A DNA stretch of 64,000 bases from Shinella zoogloeoides (lineage in GTDB: Bacteria; Pseudomonadota; Alphaproteobacteria; Rhizobiales; Rhizobiaceae). Below, piece by piece: positions 49,035 through 58,346 of the stretch. The DNA lies in NCBI RefSeq assembly GCF_022682305.1, contig NZ_CP093528.1, forward strand, positions 372,001-436,000, read 5' to 3'. The first letter of the stretch is position 1. Every line of letters begins with the position of its first letter. Both the position numbers and the translations under genes were made by a program. The notes under the pieces are model-generated. The model had not been told where the DNA came from. It saw nothing but the letters and a program-made list of their open reading frames with translations, and did no database searches.

Positions 49035-52000
49035 TCAATCTGCCAACACGCGGGGCGAGGGAAAGATCACTTCGACCAGCGTGCCCTCGTTCGGCGTAGA
49101 GCTGATCGCGAAATTCGCCCGGTTGGCGTCGACCATCGCCTTGGTCAGCGGTAGGCCGAGGCCGGTACCGTCGCCGCGCTTGCGCGCCCCCGTCGTCACC
49201 TGCCGGAATGGCTTCATGGCCTGTTCCAGCTCGCTGCGCGTCATGCCGACGCCGGTGTCGCGGATGCGCAGCACGACGCTGCCGTTCGCCTCGTAAGCGG
49301 TGGAGACGACGATCTGCCCGCCGGACGGCGTGAAGCGGATGGCGTTAGACAGGATGTTGAGCGCGATCTGCTTGATCGAGCGCAGGTCCGCCACGATCTG
49401 CGGCACGTTGGCCGCAAGCGAGGTGCGGATGATGACGCGCTGGGCGTTCGCTTGCGGCTGCACCAGCGAGACGGCTTCCGCGATCGTCTCGTTGAGGCCG
49501 ACCGCCGTGAACTCGAGGTCCATTTCCCCCGCCTCGATCTTGGAGATGTCCAGGAGGTCGTTGACGATGTCGAGCACATGGCGGCCGGAGCGGCCGATGT
49601 CGTTGGCATACTCGATATAGCGCGGATGACCGATCGGCCCGAAGCGCTCCGTCGCCATCATGTCGGAAAAGCCGATGATGGCGTTGAGCGGCGTGCGGAT
49701 CTCGTGGCTGACGCGGGCGAGGAAATCGCTCTTGTGGGCGTTGGCGGTCTCGGCGGCGCGCTTGGCGTTGCGCAGCTCCTCTTCCGTGCGCTTCCACTGT
49801 GTGATGTCGCGGATGACGGCGCAATAGCCGGAGGAGGACGAGAGACGCCCCATGGTCATGAAGAGCGGGATGAAGCCGCCGGCCGCCTCGCGGCCGATGA
49901 CCTCGCGCCCGTCGTTGAGCACGCTCGCGACCCCGTGGCCGGAAAGGCCGGCGAGATAGTCCAGCACCGCCTTCTGGCTTTCGTGGGCGAAGAGCATGGC
50001 GAAGGGCCGGCCGCGCGTCTCGTCCTCGTCATAGTTGAAGAGGGCGCTCGCCGAGCGGTTCATCGAGCGGATATCGCCGTCCTGGCCGACGACGACCACG
50101 CCATCCGTCGCCGTCTCGAGGACGGAGCGCAATTCGCTGACCTCGATGCGCAGCGCGGAAATGGCGGCCTGGTCGGCGGTGCGTTCCTCGGTTTCGGCGG
50201 GGGCGGCGGGCGTTTCCACCAGCGACAGCGCCGGCTTCTCCTGAACTGGCGTCAGCGCCAGCATGAGGGCGGTGCCGTCTTCCCAGCGGATCGATTGCAG
50301 GCGCGCGCGAACGGCGCTCGTGCTCTCGCCGTCGGCATGGCGCAGCGCCATGGTGCCGTCGCCGTCCTGCGCATCCTCGTCCGGGCCGGCAAGCAGGATG
50401 TCCAGGCCACCCGAGGCTTCGAGGTCCTCCATGCTGCCATAACCGGTCAGGCGGAAGAATTCCGGATTGGCATGGATCAGCCGGTCGCCGACATGGACGA
50501 GCAGCGCGACGGGCAGGGCATCGACCACGGCGGCGGTGAGGCCGTAGTCCATTTGCCGGCGCGAGGGGGTGAAGCCCGCGCGCTCGTCCGCATGTTCCTC
50601 GTGCAGCAGGTCGTCGGCATGGGGGCCGATTTCGAGGCCGGGCATTTCCGTTTCCGCGATGCTGGCGACGGGTTCCTCCACCGGCTGGTCCGTGACGATC
50701 TCCCAGTCTGTCTCATCGGTGCTTGCAGTCTCGGCGGGCACGTTCGTCGCTGCATCCTGCGGACGATCCTCCGGCTTGCGCTTGCCGAAAGTCTCGCCGA
50801 GCTGGCGGGCGATCTCACGGAAGGCCGCCTGCTCGCCGGTGGAAAGGCCATCGAACAGCCCGCCGCGATTGCGACGCGCTTCGAGTTGCACGACCTTGTC
50901 GGAGTGCCGGCGGGAAGGGGTCTCGACGAGACGCAGCGCCGGCCGTTCGCCGCGGAAGGCGTCCAGTTCGTCATCGGGTGTTGCCGTCGCGTCGACGGAT
51001 GGGGCTCCCGCCGCTTCGTCGGGCGTATCCGGCGCGGAGGGAACATCTTCCTGCGTTGCATCAGGGGGGGTGCCGGCATCTGCCGGGATGTCTTCCGCTG
51101 CGTCTGGCGTTTCGTTCGCCGTGCTCTCCAGCAACGCGCCGGTTTCTTCGGCCAGCACTCCCTCGACGAACGCCTCGTCCGTCTCGGTGAGCGTCAGCCC
51201 GCGCGCATGCGGATCGGCGACCGCATCGGCGATGCGCACGATGCCGAAGCCGCGGAAACCGTCGAATTCGCGACTGCGCGAATAGGTGGGCAGGGCGGCG
51301 AGATCGACCGGAACGACAAGGTTCGTGCCTTCGACCGGCCAGAGGATCGTCTTGCCGGACCAGGTATCGCGTCGGCGCAGGAGGTCGCCGATCCGGCCGT
51401 CCGGGTCGAGATCGAAGCGGCGGGCGACATCGGTGAAGCGTTCGCCGGAGATCGCGGCGGCATGCGGGCCGACGGCGGCGGAAAATTCGTCGGAAATCTC
51501 GCTGAAGCAGCCCTCCGCATCAATCTTCCAGACGAAGCGGATCGGGCGGCCCTGCGGATTGAAGGCGAAGCCGGGTTGGACGGCAGCCTCCGCATCCTCG
51601 TCGGCTCCGCTTTCTGCGGCAGCCTCCTGCCCGGGCGTCTCACCGGTAATTTCAGGTGCCGGCTCGGGTGTGGTGCCGGGCAGCGGTTCATCGGCTGCGA
51701 CGATCGCCGGCTCGGGCTCGGCAACCGCTTCCTCGGGCGCTGACGCCGCAAGGCTGACGGCCTCCTTCTCCACGGTCTGTTCGCTTTGTGCCGCCGCCGG
51801 CTCCGGGGCATCCGTCACATCCGCGGTGTCTTCCGCAACCTCGTGGCTGGCGGCCGGCGTGTCGGCAATGGCTTCCTCTACCTCGTCCTCCTGCGGATCG
51901 AGATGCCCAAGGATGGTCTCGACGGCAAAGAGCAGGTGCAGGGCCGGATCATCGGAAATGCGGCCGATGGCGGCGGGCAGGTGCCCACGTCCCGTAGCGA

Positions 52001-52574
52001 CGGGGCGTTTGACGAGGTGCTCGGCGCTGCGGCCGGCGGCCTCGACGAGCGAGCGGCGCGTCTGCGCGGTGATGGCAAGGCTGTCGAAGCTCTCCGAGGC
52101 CGCAATCACAGTGCCGTCGCCGTCGAGCACGGCCATATGCGTGTCCGGATCGTCGAAGCCGGCAAGCATGGCCGCAGCGGCGTCCTCCGCGCTGTGCCGG
52201 GCGGCGGTGACGGGTGCGCTGAAGAGGATCGCCTCCTCGCCGGGACGGATGGTGACGTTCTCGACGGTGGCGTTCACCGGCACGCTGCGGAAGCCGCTGC
52301 CGATGCGCATGAGGAAGCTGCGGCGCTCGCCCGGGGCCTGCGCCTGGCGGGCCGTTGCGGCAAGCTGACGGAAGGCGACGTCGGCGCGGTCCGGGCCGGC
52401 GTCGAGGAAGTCGTAGATATTGTCCTGGCCGAAGAGGGCCGCGCCCCGGCCGTTCGACCAGAGCACGCGCGCCATGTCCTTCGAAAACAGCACGACGGCC
52501 TCGCCCCTCGCGAAGGGCTGGCTTACCCGCTCGTGCACGGCGACGTCGATGAAGGGATACTGCTTTGCGGACAT
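49035..52574 (-). CDS. cbrA: Large PAS-domain histidine kinase, CbrA/PdhS1 type
   Basis: A 1179-residue soluble-looking histidine kinase. An N-terminal PAS-like part covers residues ~10-230. A long acidic Ala/Pro/Glu-rich stretch, probably unstructured, spans ~230-330, and a second lies near 500-590. PAS segments follow at ~705-790 (NPEFFRLTGY) and ~820-930 (GDIRSMNRSASALFNYDED). The HisKA box is SHEIRTPLNAIIGFSDMM with His957, then the ATPase domain ends in GDGTGLGLPLTKAMVDAN. In S. meliloti CbrA, and PdhS1 in Agrobacterium, act on DivK to control division and surface. The name rests on architecture and remembered gene order. Confidence 0.78.
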   Translation of the reverse strand: MSAKQYPFIDVAVHERVSQPFARGEAVVLFSKDMARVLWSNGRGAALFGQDNIYDFLDAGPDRADVAFRQLAATARQAQAPGERRSFLMRIGSGFRSVPVNATVENVTIRPGEEAILFSAPVTAARHSAEDAAAAMLAGFDDPDTHMAVLDGDGTVIAASESFDSLAITAQTRRSLVEAAGRSAEHLVKRPVATGRGHLPAAIGRISDDPALHLLFAVETILGHLDPQEDEVEEAIADTPAASHEVAEDTADVTDAPEPAAAQSEQTVEKEAVSLAASAPEEAVAEPEPAIVAADEPLPGTTPEPAPEITGETPGQEAAAESGADEDAEAAVQPGFAFNPQGRPIRFVWKIDAEGCFSEISDEFSAAVGPHAAAISGERFTDVARRFDLDPDGRIGDLLRRRDTWSGKTILWPVEGTNLVVPVDLAALPTYSRSREFDGFRGFGIVRIADAVADPHARGLTLTETDEAFVEGVLAEETGALLESTANETPDAAEDIPADAGTPPDATQEDVPSAPDTPDEAAGAPSVDATATPDDELDAFRGERPALRLVETPSRRHSDKVVQLEARRNRGGLFDGLSTGEQAAFREIARQLGETFGKRKPEDRPQDAATNVPAETASTDETDWEIVTDQPVEEPVASIAETEMPGLEIGPHADDLLHEEHADERAGFTPSRRQMDYGLTAAVVDALPVALLVHVGDRLIHANPEFFRLTGYGSMEDLEASGGLDILLAGPDEDAQDGDGTMALRHADGESTSAVRARLQSIRWEDGTALMLALTPVQEKPALSLVETPAAPAETEERTADQAAISALRIEVSELRSVLETATDGVVVVGQDGDIRSMNRSASALFNYDEDETRGRPFAMLFAHESQKAVLDYLAGLSGHGVASVLNDGREVIGREAAGGFIPLFMTMGRLSSSSGYCAVIRDITQWKRTEEELRNAKRAAETANAHKSDFLARVSHEIRTPLNAIIGFSDMMATERFGPIGHPRYIEYANDIGRSGRHVLDIVNDLLDISKIEAGEMDLEFTAVGLNETIAEAVSLVQPQANAQRVIIRTSLAANVPQIVADLRSIKQIALNILSNAIRFTPSGGQIVVSTAYEANGSVVLRIRDTGVGMTRSELEQAMKPFRQVTTGARKRGDGTGLGLPLTKAMVDANRANFAISSTPNEGTLVEVIFPSPRVLAD

Positions 52575-52819
52575 GTTCAGGCCTGTGTCTGGCTTCCGGC
52601 GCCCCGGCTTTCGATTAACGCTTTATTAATAGCGGCGCATAGGCGGAGGGTCCAGCGTCCGGGCCTTGCAGCCCCGGGCTTTCGGGCGGAAGGGTTAACG
52701 CCTCCCGGCATTTATTGTGCATCGCACAAAATTGTTGCAATGCGAAAGAAGATCGACTATATACAGCCCATCCAAGAACCCGGCGCCTCTTGAGAGGGCC
52801 AAACCAAGGAGCGCATGCA

Positions 52820-53269
52820 ATGGCTACCAAGAAGACCGACGACGTATTCTCGATCGCATCCATCGACCCGTCCAAGCTTTCCGAAAGCTTCCGCGAGTTC
52901 GCCGAAAAGGGCGCAACCCAGACCAAGGAAGCCTATGCCAAGATGAAGGAAGCTGCCGAAGACGCAACGAAGACCGTTGAAGCGACGCTCGAAAGCGCGC
53001 AGGCCGGCTCCGTCGAACTCGGCCTCAAGGCCATCGAAGCCCTCCGCACCAATGCCGAGAACTCGCTTTCGCATATGGAAGCCCTGCTCGGCGTGAAGTC
53101 GGTTGCCGAACTCTTCGAACTGCAGACCGCTTTCCTGCGCAAGCAGGCCGAAGTCGCCGTCGAGCAGGCCAAGACCCTTCAGGAAACCTCCAAGAAGGTC
53201 GCCGAGAAGGTCACGGCTCCGGTCAAGTCCGCCTCCGAGAAGGCCATGAAGTCCTTCAAGACCGTCTAA
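52820..53269 (+). CDS. Phasin-family protein
   Basis: A 149-residue, almost wholly helical protein without Cys or Trp, and with the phasin core (FREFAEKGATQTKEAYAKMKEAAEDATKTVE, then LFELQTAFLRKQAEVAVEQAKTLQE). Phasins coat polyhydroxybutyrate granules. It is close to the acetoacetyl-CoA synthetase gene, which handles a PHB breakdown product. The ATG at 52820 follows AAGGAG (52806-52811); codon use is strongly biased, hinting at high expression. A clear terminator follows. Confidence 0.88.
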   Translation: MATKKTDDVFSIASIDPSKLSESFREFAEKGATQTKEAYAKMKEAAEDATKTVEATLESAQAGSVELGLKAIEALRTNAENSLSHMEALLGVKSVAELFELQTAFLRKQAEVAVEQAKTLQETSKKVAEKVTAPVKSASEKAMKSFKTV

Positions 53270-53303
53270 GTCGCCGATAGCGCGAATATAGGCGCTATGT
53301 TAG

Positions 53304-53333
53304 AATGGCCGGGCGGATCGTCCGGCCATTTTC
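53304..53333 (+). terminator. Rho-independent terminator after the phasin gene
   Basis: Stem AATGGCCGG (53304-53312) with CCGGCCATT (53322-53330), nine-base loop, followed by TT. Confidence 0.8.
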
Positions 53334-53415
53334 GTTTGTGGGCGACGCAAAAAGAGCTTGAAAAATGGTGCGGCTGCCCGTATGTGACGCACCAACGACG
53401 CCGAAAGCGTCCTGT

Positions 53416-53492
53416 GCGGTTGTAGCTCAGTTGGTTAGAGCGCAGGTTTGTGGCACCTGAGGTCGGTGGTTCGACCCCACTCAACCGTACCA
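53416..53492 (+). tRNA. tRNA-His (anticodon GTG)
   Basis: A 77-base cloverleaf with encoded CCA. Acceptor GCGGTTG pairs with CAACCGT (first pair G-U). The D stem is GCTC/GAGC, the anticodon stem CAGGT/ACCTG around TTGTGGC with GTG, and the T arm is GGTGG-TTCGACC-CCACT (one G-T pair). The discriminator base is A and the base before G1 is T, so it lacks the G-1:C73 pair of most tRNA-His, as is known for alphaproteobacteria. Confidence 0.96.
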
Positions 53493-53494
53493 TT

Positions 53495-53543
53495 CCCCTC
53501 TCCCAGTCAGTCTAATAGTCACGAGGACTTACCGGGAGAGGGG
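53495..53543. terminator. Long hairpin after tRNA-His
   Basis: Perfect ten-base stem CCCCTCTCCC (53495-53504) with GGGAGAGGGG (53534-53543) around a 29-base loop. It begins two bases after the tRNA CCA end. There is no T-run, so it may be a processing structure or a weak terminator shared with the convergent corA gene. Confidence 0.5.
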
Positions 53544-53579
53544 AAGTCTTCCTTCCCCCTTGCATATGTCTTGGCCGTA

Positions 53580-54587
53580 TCAGAGCCAGCCGTTCTTGCG
53601 GAACCTCCAGTAGAGGAATGCGCAGGTCGCGGCGATGGTGGACAGCACCATCGGGTAGCCGTAATGCATCCTGAGTTCGGGCATGTCGCTGAAATTCATG
53701 CCGTAGATGCCGGCAAGCGCGGTCGGCACGGCGAGGATCGCCGCCCATGAGGCCAGCTTCTTGGAGATCGCCGTTTCCTGGCTCTGGCCGACCAGCAGGC
53801 TCGCCTCGAAGGCGAAGGCCAGCACTTCGCGCAGGCTGTCGATCTTTTCCTGCACCGTGCGGATGTGGTCGGAGACGTCGCGGAACAGCGGATGCATGGC
53901 GGGCTGTATCTGCGGAAGGTCGGCGCTCGTCAGCCGCCGGCAGACCTCCACCAGCGGCAGCGCGGCATTGCGTAGCCGCAGGAGGTCGCGCCGCATCATG
54001 TAGAGCCGTTCGATATCCGCCGCCGTCATCGGCTTGACGAGAACCTTGTCCTCGATTTCCTCTACCTCGTATTCGAGCTGCTCCAGCACCGGCATGTAGT
54101 TGTCGACGATGAAATCGAGGATGGCATAGAGGACGACGTCCTCGCCCTTGGCCAGCGAATGCGGACAGCTCTCCCAATGCTCGCGCACCGTGGCGTAGGA
54201 GGTGGAGGGGCCATGCCGCACGCTGACGATATAGCCCTTGCCGACGAAAAGATGCGTTTCTCCGAAGGTGACGCGGCGGTCGATCAACTGTGCGGTGCGC
54301 GCGACGATGAACAGCGCCTCGCCATATTGCTCCAGCTTGGGGCGCTGGTGCGGATGCTCGGCGTCCTCGATCGCAAGATCGTGCAGGTTGAATTGCGCCT
54401 GGACGCGCAGCAGAAGCTCGCGGCTCGGTTCCAGAAGCCCGATCCAGACGACATGGCCTTCCCGCGTCGCCCATGCGCCGGCGTCCTCGATGGGGATATC
54501 GGCGATGCGCTTGCCGCCTGAATAGACGCTCGAGGCGACGATGCCGCCTTCCGCCGAATCCGGCACGAACTTGCGGATATGATCCAT
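53580..54587 (-). CDS. corA: CorA-family divalent metal transporter
   Basis: A 335-residue protein with a large cytoplasmic N-terminal domain and two C-terminal membrane helices. The selectivity motif YGMNF is at the end of the first helix (LAGIYGMNFSDMPE), and the basic tail after the second helix is YWRFRKNGWL. It imports Mg2+ (or Co2+/Ni2+) as a pentamer. I chose ATG 54587: GGAGG is six bases before it but touches the in-frame ATG 54593. No riboswitch is seen upstream. Confidence 0.92.
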   Translation of the reverse strand: MDHIRKFVPDSAEGGIVASSVYSGGKRIADIPIEDAGAWATREGHVVWIGLLEPSRELLLRVQAQFNLHDLAIEDAEHPHQRPKLEQYGEALFIVARTAQLIDRRVTFGETHLFVGKGYIVSVRHGPSTSYATVREHWESCPHSLAKGEDVVLYAILDFIVDNYMPVLEQLEYEVEEIEDKVLVKPMTAADIERLYMMRRDLLRLRNAALPLVEVCRRLTSADLPQIQPAMHPLFRDVSDHIRTVQEKIDSLREVLAFAFEASLLVGQSQETAISKKLASWAAILAVPTALAGIYGMNFSDMPELRMHYGYPMVLSTIAATCAFLYWRFRKNGWL

Positions 54588-54637
54588 CGCCATCCTCCGA
54601 CCACAGGAAGGCCAGTCTAGCGCAATTCAGCGACGCC

Positions 54638-55519
54638 TCACAGAAAGATCCCGTGTTCCTGGCGTACGAGTTCCTGCACGAATTCGGCGACGGTGCGCAC
54701 GCGCGTCAGGTCGCGTGCGCTTTCGTGCCAGGTCGTCCAGTAGGCGCGGCGGATCGAGGTTTCCGGCAGCAGGCGGACAAGTTCGGGATATTGGCGGGCG
54801 ATGTAATCGTGCAGGATGCCGACGCCCGCGCCCGAGCGCACCGCCTCCGTCTGGCCGGTGGCGCTGGAGATTTCGAAACCGGCGTCCCAGCTTCGCATGA
54901 TCTCGCCGGTGAAATTGAGCGAGGCCGTGAAAATCAGGTCTTCCACATAGCCGACGCGCCGGTGCGCCTTCAGGTCCTCGACGGTTTCCGGTGTGCCGTT
55001 TTCCGCAAGATAGTCACGCGAAGCATAGAGGCCCAGCGTGTAATCCGTGAGTTTCGAGGAGACGAGGCGGCCCTGTTCCGGCCTCTCCAGCGTGATGGCG
55101 ATATCGGCCTCGCGCTGGGAGAGCGAGAAGGAGCGCGGCACGGGCACGAGCTGGATCTTCAGCTCCGGGTGTCGCGCCGTCAGCCGGCCGAGGCGCGGGG
55201 CGAGGAAGGAGACGCCGAAGCCGTCCGGCGCGCCGACGCGCACGGTGCCGGCGACGGCTGTATCGATGCGGCCGATGCTGGCCTGCACCGCCAGCATTTC
55301 CGTCTCCATCCTTTCGGCCGCCCGCAAAAAGGCTTCGCCCTCGGCGGTGAGATCGCAGCCGTTGGTGCGGCGGATGAGGAGGCGGGTCTTCAGCGCCTCT
55401 TCCAGCGCGCTGACGCGGCGGCTCAGCGTGGCGTGGTTGACGCCGAGGCGGCGGGAGGCGGCGAGAATCTGGCCGGTGCGGGCCACGGCGAGGAACATGC
55501 GCGCGTCGTCCCAGTTCAT
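54638..55519 (-). CDS. LysR-family regulator divergent from mmsA
   Basis: A 293-residue LysR regulator. The helix-turn-helix is within MNWDDARMFLAVARTGQILAASRRLGVNHATLSRRVSALEEAL; the effector domain begins near residue 85. It is divergent from mmsA, and the 106 bases between hold a long inverted repeat (55540-55582), so it probably activates or represses mmsA in response to a valine or inositol breakdown product. I chose ATG 55519 with GGAGG upstream; the frame is open to 55546. Confidence 0.88.
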   Translation of the reverse strand: MNWDDARMFLAVARTGQILAASRRLGVNHATLSRRVSALEEALKTRLLIRRTNGCDLTAEGEAFLRAAERMETEMLAVQASIGRIDTAVAGTVRVGAPDGFGVSFLAPRLGRLTARHPELKIQLVPVPRSFSLSQREADIAITLERPEQGRLVSSKLTDYTLGLYASRDYLAENGTPETVEDLKAHRRVGYVEDLIFTASLNFTGEIMRSWDAGFEISSATGQTEAVRSGAGVGILHDYIARQYPELVRLLPETSIRRAYWTTWHESARDLTRVRTVAEFVQELVRQEHGIFL

Positions 55520-55539
55520 GGATGCCTCCGGCTTTAATT

Positions 55540-55582
55540 TTTGCACAACGGTTCCTTACAGGAGGCGATTGTGTTGTGCAAA
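55540..55582. promoter_or_regulatory. Inverted repeat, likely LysR operator
   Basis: Perfect ten-base arms TTTGCACAAC (55540-55549) and GTTGTGCAAA (55573-55582), 23 bases apart, centre to centre about 33. It fills the divergent promoter region between the LysR gene and mmsA. LysR tetramers often bind two such half-sites. The right arm is 43 bases before mmsA. Confidence 0.65.
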
Positions 55583-55625
55583 TTGTAGTGCGATGATCCC
55601 CGCATAACCACGGAGGACTCCCCCA

Positions 55626-57122
55626 ATGTACCAGATCGGCCATTTCATTCACGGCAAGCAGGTTCCCGGCTCCAGCGGCCGCACCGCGAATGTCTACAAC
55701 CCGGCGACGGGCGAAGTTCAGGCGCAGGTCGCGCTCGCCAACGATGCCGATCTGCAGGCTGCCATCGACAGCGCCAAGTCTGCCCAGCCGAAGTGGGCCG
55801 CCACCAACCCGCAGCGCCGCGCCCGCGTCTTCATGAAGTTCGTCGAGCTTCTGAACAAGCACATGGACGAACTCGCCGTGCTGGTCTCGCGTGAACACGG
55901 CAAGACGGTGGAAGACTCCAAGGGTGACGTCATCCGTGGCCTCGAAGTCTGCGAATTCGTCATCGGCATCCCGCATCTCTCCAAGAGCGAGTTCACCGAA
56001 GGTGCCGGCCCGGGCATCGACATGTACTCGATCCGCCAGCCGGTCGGCATCGGCGCGGGCATCACGCCGTTCAACTTCCCGGGCATGATTCCGATGTGGA
56101 TGTTCGCCCCGGCCATCGCCTGCGGCAACGCCTTCATCCTCAAGCCTTCCGAGCGCGATCCGTCGCTCCCGATCCGCCTTGCCGAACTGATGATCGAGGC
56201 CGGTCTGCCGGCGGGCATCCTCAACGTCGTCAACGGCGACAAGGGTGCCGTCGACGGCATCCTGGCGCATCCGGATGTCGCCGCCGTTTCCTTCGTCGGC
56301 TCCACGCCGATCGCCCGCTACGTCTATGGCACGGCCGCCGCCAACGGCAAGCGCGCCCAGTGCTTCGGCGGCGCCAAGAACCACATGATCATCATGCCCG
56401 ACGCCGACCTCGACCAGGCCTGCAATGCCCTGATGGGTGCCGGCTACGGCTCGGCCGGCGAGCGCTGCATGGCGATCTCCGTCGCTGTTCCGGTTGGCGA
56501 AGAGACGGCGAACCGCCTGATCGAAAAGCTGACGCCGATGATCGAGAGCCTGCGCATCGGCCCGTACACGGACGAGAAGGCCGACATGGGCCCGGTTGTC
56601 ACCAAGGAAGCCCAGGCCCGCATCCTCAGCCTCATCGACAAGGGCGTGGAAGAAGGCGCGAACCTCGTCGTCGACGGCCGCGGCTTCAAGCTGCAGGGCT
56701 ATGAGGATGGCTACTTCGTCGGTGGCTGCCTGTTCGACAACGTCACGCCGGACATGGATATCTACAAGACCGAGATCTTCGGCCCGGTCCTCTCCGTCGT
56801 TCGCGCCAAGAACTACGAGGAAGCCCTCGACCTGCCGATGAAGCACGAATACGGCAACGGCGTCGCGATCTTCACCCGTGACGGCGACGCGGCCCGCGAC
56901 TTCGCCAGCCGCATCAACATCGGCATGGTCGGCGTCAACGTTCCGATCCCGGTTCCGCTCGCCTATCACTCCTTCGGCGGCTGGAAGGCCTCGGCCTTCG
57001 GCGACCTCAACCAGCACGGCATCGACTCCATCAAGTTCTGGACCCGCACCAAGACCGTGACGAGCCGTTGGCCGTCCGGCATCAAGGATGGCGCGGAGTT
57101 CTCCATCCCGACGATGAAGTGA
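55626..57122 (+). CDS. mmsA: Methylmalonate-semialdehyde dehydrogenase (CoA-acylating)
   Basis: A 498-residue aldehyde dehydrogenase. Signatures: GITPFNFPGMIPMWMFAPAIACGNAF (residues ~143-168), CFGGAKNHMIIMPDAD (~247-262) and the catalytic Cys281 in SAGERCMAIS. The family converts methylmalonate semialdehyde or malonate semialdehyde to propionyl- or acetyl-CoA in valine and inositol catabolism; the homologue in rhizobia is also called iolA. Codon use is highly biased. GGAGGACTCCCCCA lies before the ATG. It stands alone with a strong terminator. Confidence 0.94.
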   Translation: MYQIGHFIHGKQVPGSSGRTANVYNPATGEVQAQVALANDADLQAAIDSAKSAQPKWAATNPQRRARVFMKFVELLNKHMDELAVLVSREHGKTVEDSKGDVIRGLEVCEFVIGIPHLSKSEFTEGAGPGIDMYSIRQPVGIGAGITPFNFPGMIPMWMFAPAIACGNAFILKPSERDPSLPIRLAELMIEAGLPAGILNVVNGDKGAVDGILAHPDVAAVSFVGSTPIARYVYGTAAANGKRAQCFGGAKNHMIIMPDADLDQACNALMGAGYGSAGERCMAISVAVPVGEETANRLIEKLTPMIESLRIGPYTDEKADMGPVVTKEAQARILSLIDKGVEEGANLVVDGRGFKLQGYEDGYFVGGCLFDNVTPDMDIYKTEIFGPVLSVVRAKNYEEALDLPMKHEYGNGVAIFTRDGDAARDFASRINIGMVGVNVPIPVPLAYHSFGGWKASAFGDLNQHGIDSIKFWTRTKTVTSRWPSGIKDGAEFSIPTMK

Positions 57123-57141
57123 TCCATTTGGATTGATTGTG

Positions 57142-57170
57142 AAAAGGGCTTCCTCACGGAAGCCCTTTTT
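57142..57170 (+). terminator. Strong rho-independent terminator after mmsA
   Basis: Perfect twelve-base stem AAAAGGGCTTCC (57142-57153) with GGAAGCCCTTTT (57158-57169), four-base loop TCAC, and five T residues at the end. Confidence 0.92.
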
Positions 57171-57254
57171 GCATTGCGGTTTTTTGTGCCGTGCGAAGAA
57201 TAGGTCGCAGGCGCGGCCCGTTACCCCCGTGTTCAAGTTTTGAAGGGGGCAGAC

Positions 57255-58346
57255 ATGTCATTGGAAGGATCGCCGCAACCCGCAGGACAGGCGGGTGGCT
57301 TCCACCGTATCGAGTTTACCGGCAAGGCATCGGAATATTTCGGCATCTGGATCGTCAACGTGCTGCTGACGATCGTCACGCTCGGCATCTATTCGGCCTG
57401 GGCGAAGGTGCGCCGCAACCGGTATTTCTACGGCAATACCGTGCTGCTCGGCCGGTCCTTCGAGTATCATGCGCGAGGATTGCAGATCCTCATCGGCCGC
57501 CTCATCGTTCTCGTCGCTTTCGTCGTGCTCAACGTCGTCGCGGCGGTCGTGCCGGTGCTGGCGCTGCTGCCGACCATCGCCATCCTCATCGCCCTGCCGT
57601 GGCTGGTGGCAAAGGGCCTGCGCTTCAGCGCCCGCGTGACGAGCTATCGCAATGTGCGCTTCGATTTCGTCGGCGGCCCGGGCGGTGCCTTCAAGGCCTT
57701 CATCCTCGGCGGCCTGCTTTCCGTCGTCACGCTCGGCATCCTGACGCCGCTCGCCAGCCGCTGGGCGGCGCGCTATCTCGGTCAGAACCTGCGCTATGGC
57801 GGCAGGACATTCGAGACCGATCCCAGGCTCGGGGCGCTCTATAAATCCTGGCTCGTTTCCTTCCTCATCGCGCTCGTCGGCCTCGGCGTCATCGCGCTTC
57901 TCGTCATGGCCAACTTCTCGCGCATCGTGCCGATGATCGAGACGCCCGGTTCGCTGACGCCCGAGGAGCAGATCCCGCTGATCGCCAGCATGGTCATCGG
58001 CTACATCGTTATCTTCGCGACCTTCGGCATTGCCGGCCTGTTCTACCGGGCGGGCGTACGCAACGCCACCTGGTCCACGACGCTCTTTGACGGCCGGCAC
58101 CGGCTGCTGAGCGACGTCTCGCGCAGCCGCTACACCTGGATCGCCATTTCCAACGTACTGGTGACGATCTTCACCTTCGGCCTCATGCGGCCCTGGGCTG
58201 CGGTGCGCATGGCCCGCTATACGTGGCAGCATACAGGCGTTACCTTTGCCGGCGACGTCGGCGAGCTGTTCAGCAGGATTGAGGAGCAAGGCTCGGCGGT
58301 CGGCGCGGAATTCATGGACTTCGAAGGGTTCGACTTTGGCTTCTGA
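57255..58346 (+). CDS. DUF898 (YjgN-like) membrane protein
   Basis: A 363-residue inner-membrane protein with about six hydrophobic helices in two similar halves. The family pattern repeats: FTGKASEYFGIWIVNVLLTIVTLGIYSAWAKVRRNRYFYGNT in the first half and SRYTWIAISNVLVTIFTFGLMRPWAAVRMARY in the second. Function is unknown. The ATG at 57255 has AAGGGGGC before it. Its end overlaps the start of the M48 protease gene, and the two genes often go together, so the pair may act in membrane-protein quality control; this is inference. Confidence 0.82.
   Translation: MSLEGSPQPAGQAGGFHRIEFTGKASEYFGIWIVNVLLTIVTLGIYSAWAKVRRNRYFYGNTVLLGRSFEYHARGLQILIGRLIVLVAFVVLNVVAAVVPVLALLPTIAILIALPWLVAKGLRFSARVTSYRNVRFDFVGGPGGAFKAFILGGLLSVVTLGILTPLASRWAARYLGQNLRYGGRTFETDPRLGALYKSWLVSFLIALVGLGVIALLVMANFSRIVPMIETPGSLTPEEQIPLIASMVIGYIVIFATFGIAGLFYRAGVRNATWSTTLFDGRHRLLSDVSRSRYTWIAISNVLVTIFTFGLMRPWAAVRMARYTWQHTGVTFAGDVGELFSRIEEQGSAVGAEFMDFEGFDFGF

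Noticed and set aside
49452..51743. A 763-codon open frame opposite the histidine kinase gene
   Set aside because: It mirrors the kinase codons and has no recognisable domain; antisense shadow.
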